Of a DNA stretch of 5,561 bases, positions 5,135-5,561 are shown piece by piece. The notes below the pieces were generated by a model that saw nothing but the letters and a program-made list of their open reading frames with translations, made no database searches and was not told the origin of the DNA. This DNA is from Oscillibacter sp. (lineage in GTDB: Bacteria; Bacillota; Clostridia; Oscillospirales; Oscillospiraceae). Every line of letters starts with the position of its first letter. Within the stretch, counting starts at the first letter, position 1. The stretch lies in contig JAAWIL010000139.1 of assembly GCA_022796315.1 (NCBI GenBank), positions 1-5,561 of the forward strand, in the 5' to 3' direction. Both the position numbers and the translations under genes were made by a program.

Positions 5135-5165
5135 TCCCTCCCCCCAGAGCGGAACAAGGAGAGCC

Positions 5166-5429
5166 ATGTATCTGCATTTAGGACAGAATGAGATTGTGCC
5201 GGAGCGGCGGATCATCGGGATTTTTGACCTGGACCAGTGCTCCACCTCGAAGCGGACCCGGGACTACCTGGCCGCCGCAGAGAAGGAGGGCGTTGTGCTG
5301 GACATCTCTGGGGACCTGCCCAGGTCCTTTGTGGTGTGCGACCACCCCTATCACCGGCAGATTGTGTATTTGAGCCAGATGACCCCCAGAACCCTGCGGA
5401 AGCGCGCGGAGGGAGCGGGGATGGAATAA
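5166..5429 (+). CDS. remB: RemB/YaaB-family regulator (DUF370)
   Basis: An 87-residue protein matching the DUF370 / extracellular matrix regulator family: it begins MYLHLGQNEIVPERRIIGIF, has SFVVCDH in the middle, and ends with SQMTPRTLRKRAEG. B. subtilis YaaB (RemB) lies in the same place after recF and is of similar size. Its relative RemA binds DNA as an oligomeric ring and activates biofilm-matrix and osmoprotection genes, so a DNA-binding role is likely by family; the target genes here are unknown. AAGGAG (5156-5161) lies 4 bases before ATG 5166. It is probably co-transcribed with recF, although the parS-bearing recF remnant intervenes. Its TAA stop directly abuts a mobile-looking element, which separates it from gyrB, the usual next gene. 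Confidence 0.92.
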   Translation: MYLHLGQNEIVPERRIIGIFDLDQCSTSKRTRDYLAAAEKEGVVLDISGDLPRSFVVCDHPYHRQIVYLSQMTPRTLRKRAEGAGME

Positions 5430-5561
5430 GAGCCTGTTTAAAATCTCCCCGCGCATGTCTTAGCGGCGTATTTTCCGCCCTGACTGCGTTAAAAATCCTT
5501 GCCATCCGTCAGGATGCCTGCGGATTTTTGCCTTGCAGGGCAAAAAATCCACTCGCCAATC
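5429..5561. mobile_element. MITE-like repeat element, left part (truncated by window end)
   Basis: The element begins with AGAGCCTGTTTAAAATCT (5429-5446), whose perfect reverse complement ends the copy at 1-95; 5496-5561 is identical to 1-66. Its first base is the last base of the remB stop codon TAA (5427-5429). Internal hairpins include AAAAATCC (5491-5498) with GGATTTTT (5522-5529), CATCC with GGATG (5503-5516), and TTTTGCC with GGCAAAA (5526-5545). Some of these share bases and would exclude each other. In RNA they could end transcription after remB. No transposase is encoded. Confidence 0.7.

Noticed and set aside
4966..5181. Basic open frame overlapping the end of recF, with a possible ATGA-coupled start at 4978
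   Set aside because: It translates the duplicated recF tail out of its coding frame and ends inside remB, so it is most likely chance.
4559..5245. Minus-strand frame with an internal protein repeat (KHFPAQQ twice)
   Set aside because: The repeat is only the reverse reading of the duplicated recF 3' end.
1..5561. Plasmid or phage origin
   Set aside because: The full chromosomal set dnaA, dnaN, yaaA, recF, remB in canonical order, with parS, indicates the chromosome; there are no plasmid or phage genes.

Overview
This window is the chromosomal replication-origin locus of a Gram-positive, moderately GC-rich Clostridia-type bacterium. The gene order dnaA - oriC - dnaN - yaaA (S4 domain) - recF - remB (DUF370) is the classic Bacillota origin order, with gyrB expected next. 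The GC-rich coding style and the wording of the proteins suggest the Oscillospiraceae / Clostridium cluster IV gut lineage; that placement is an inference, made without a database search.

Layout. Bases 1-95 are the right-hand part of a short mobile-looking repeat, and bases 5429-5561 are the left-hand part of a copy in the same orientation. They share an exact 66-bp direct repeat (1-66 = 5496-5561), and their outer ends form a perfect 18-bp inverted repeat. Bases 96-374 hold several small palindromes and a good sigma-A-type promoter (304-332) for dnaA, which starts at TTG 375. Bases 1692-2010 are the unwinding and DnaA-binding part of oriC, with near-consensus DnaA boxes around an AT-rich stretch. 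Bases 2011-2540 are a long GC-rich, palindrome-rich spacer with no convincing gene. It holds a REP-like palindrome, a 14-bp perfect hairpin, and a set of three pyrimidine/purine tracts able to form a hairpin plus a parallel third strand. From 2550 to 5429 dnaN, yaaA, recF and remB run on the + strand as a probable operon.

Working together: DnaA opens oriC, DnaN is the sliding clamp, RecF acts at gaps and stalled forks, YaaA is a small S4 RNA-binding protein often kept between dnaN and recF, and RemB belongs to a DNA-binding regulator family.

The most notable point is at the end of recF. The last 82 bp of the gene (4897-4978) occur a second time at 5053-5134, in the same reading frame, behind a 74-bp hairpin-rich insert. 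The second, untranslated copy carries a perfect 16-bp parS site (5103-5118), the ParB/Spo0J centromere sequence. The translated copy carries a decayed version (4947-4962). This looks like a split of two jobs that once shared the same bases: encoding the RecF C-terminus and serving as a parS site.
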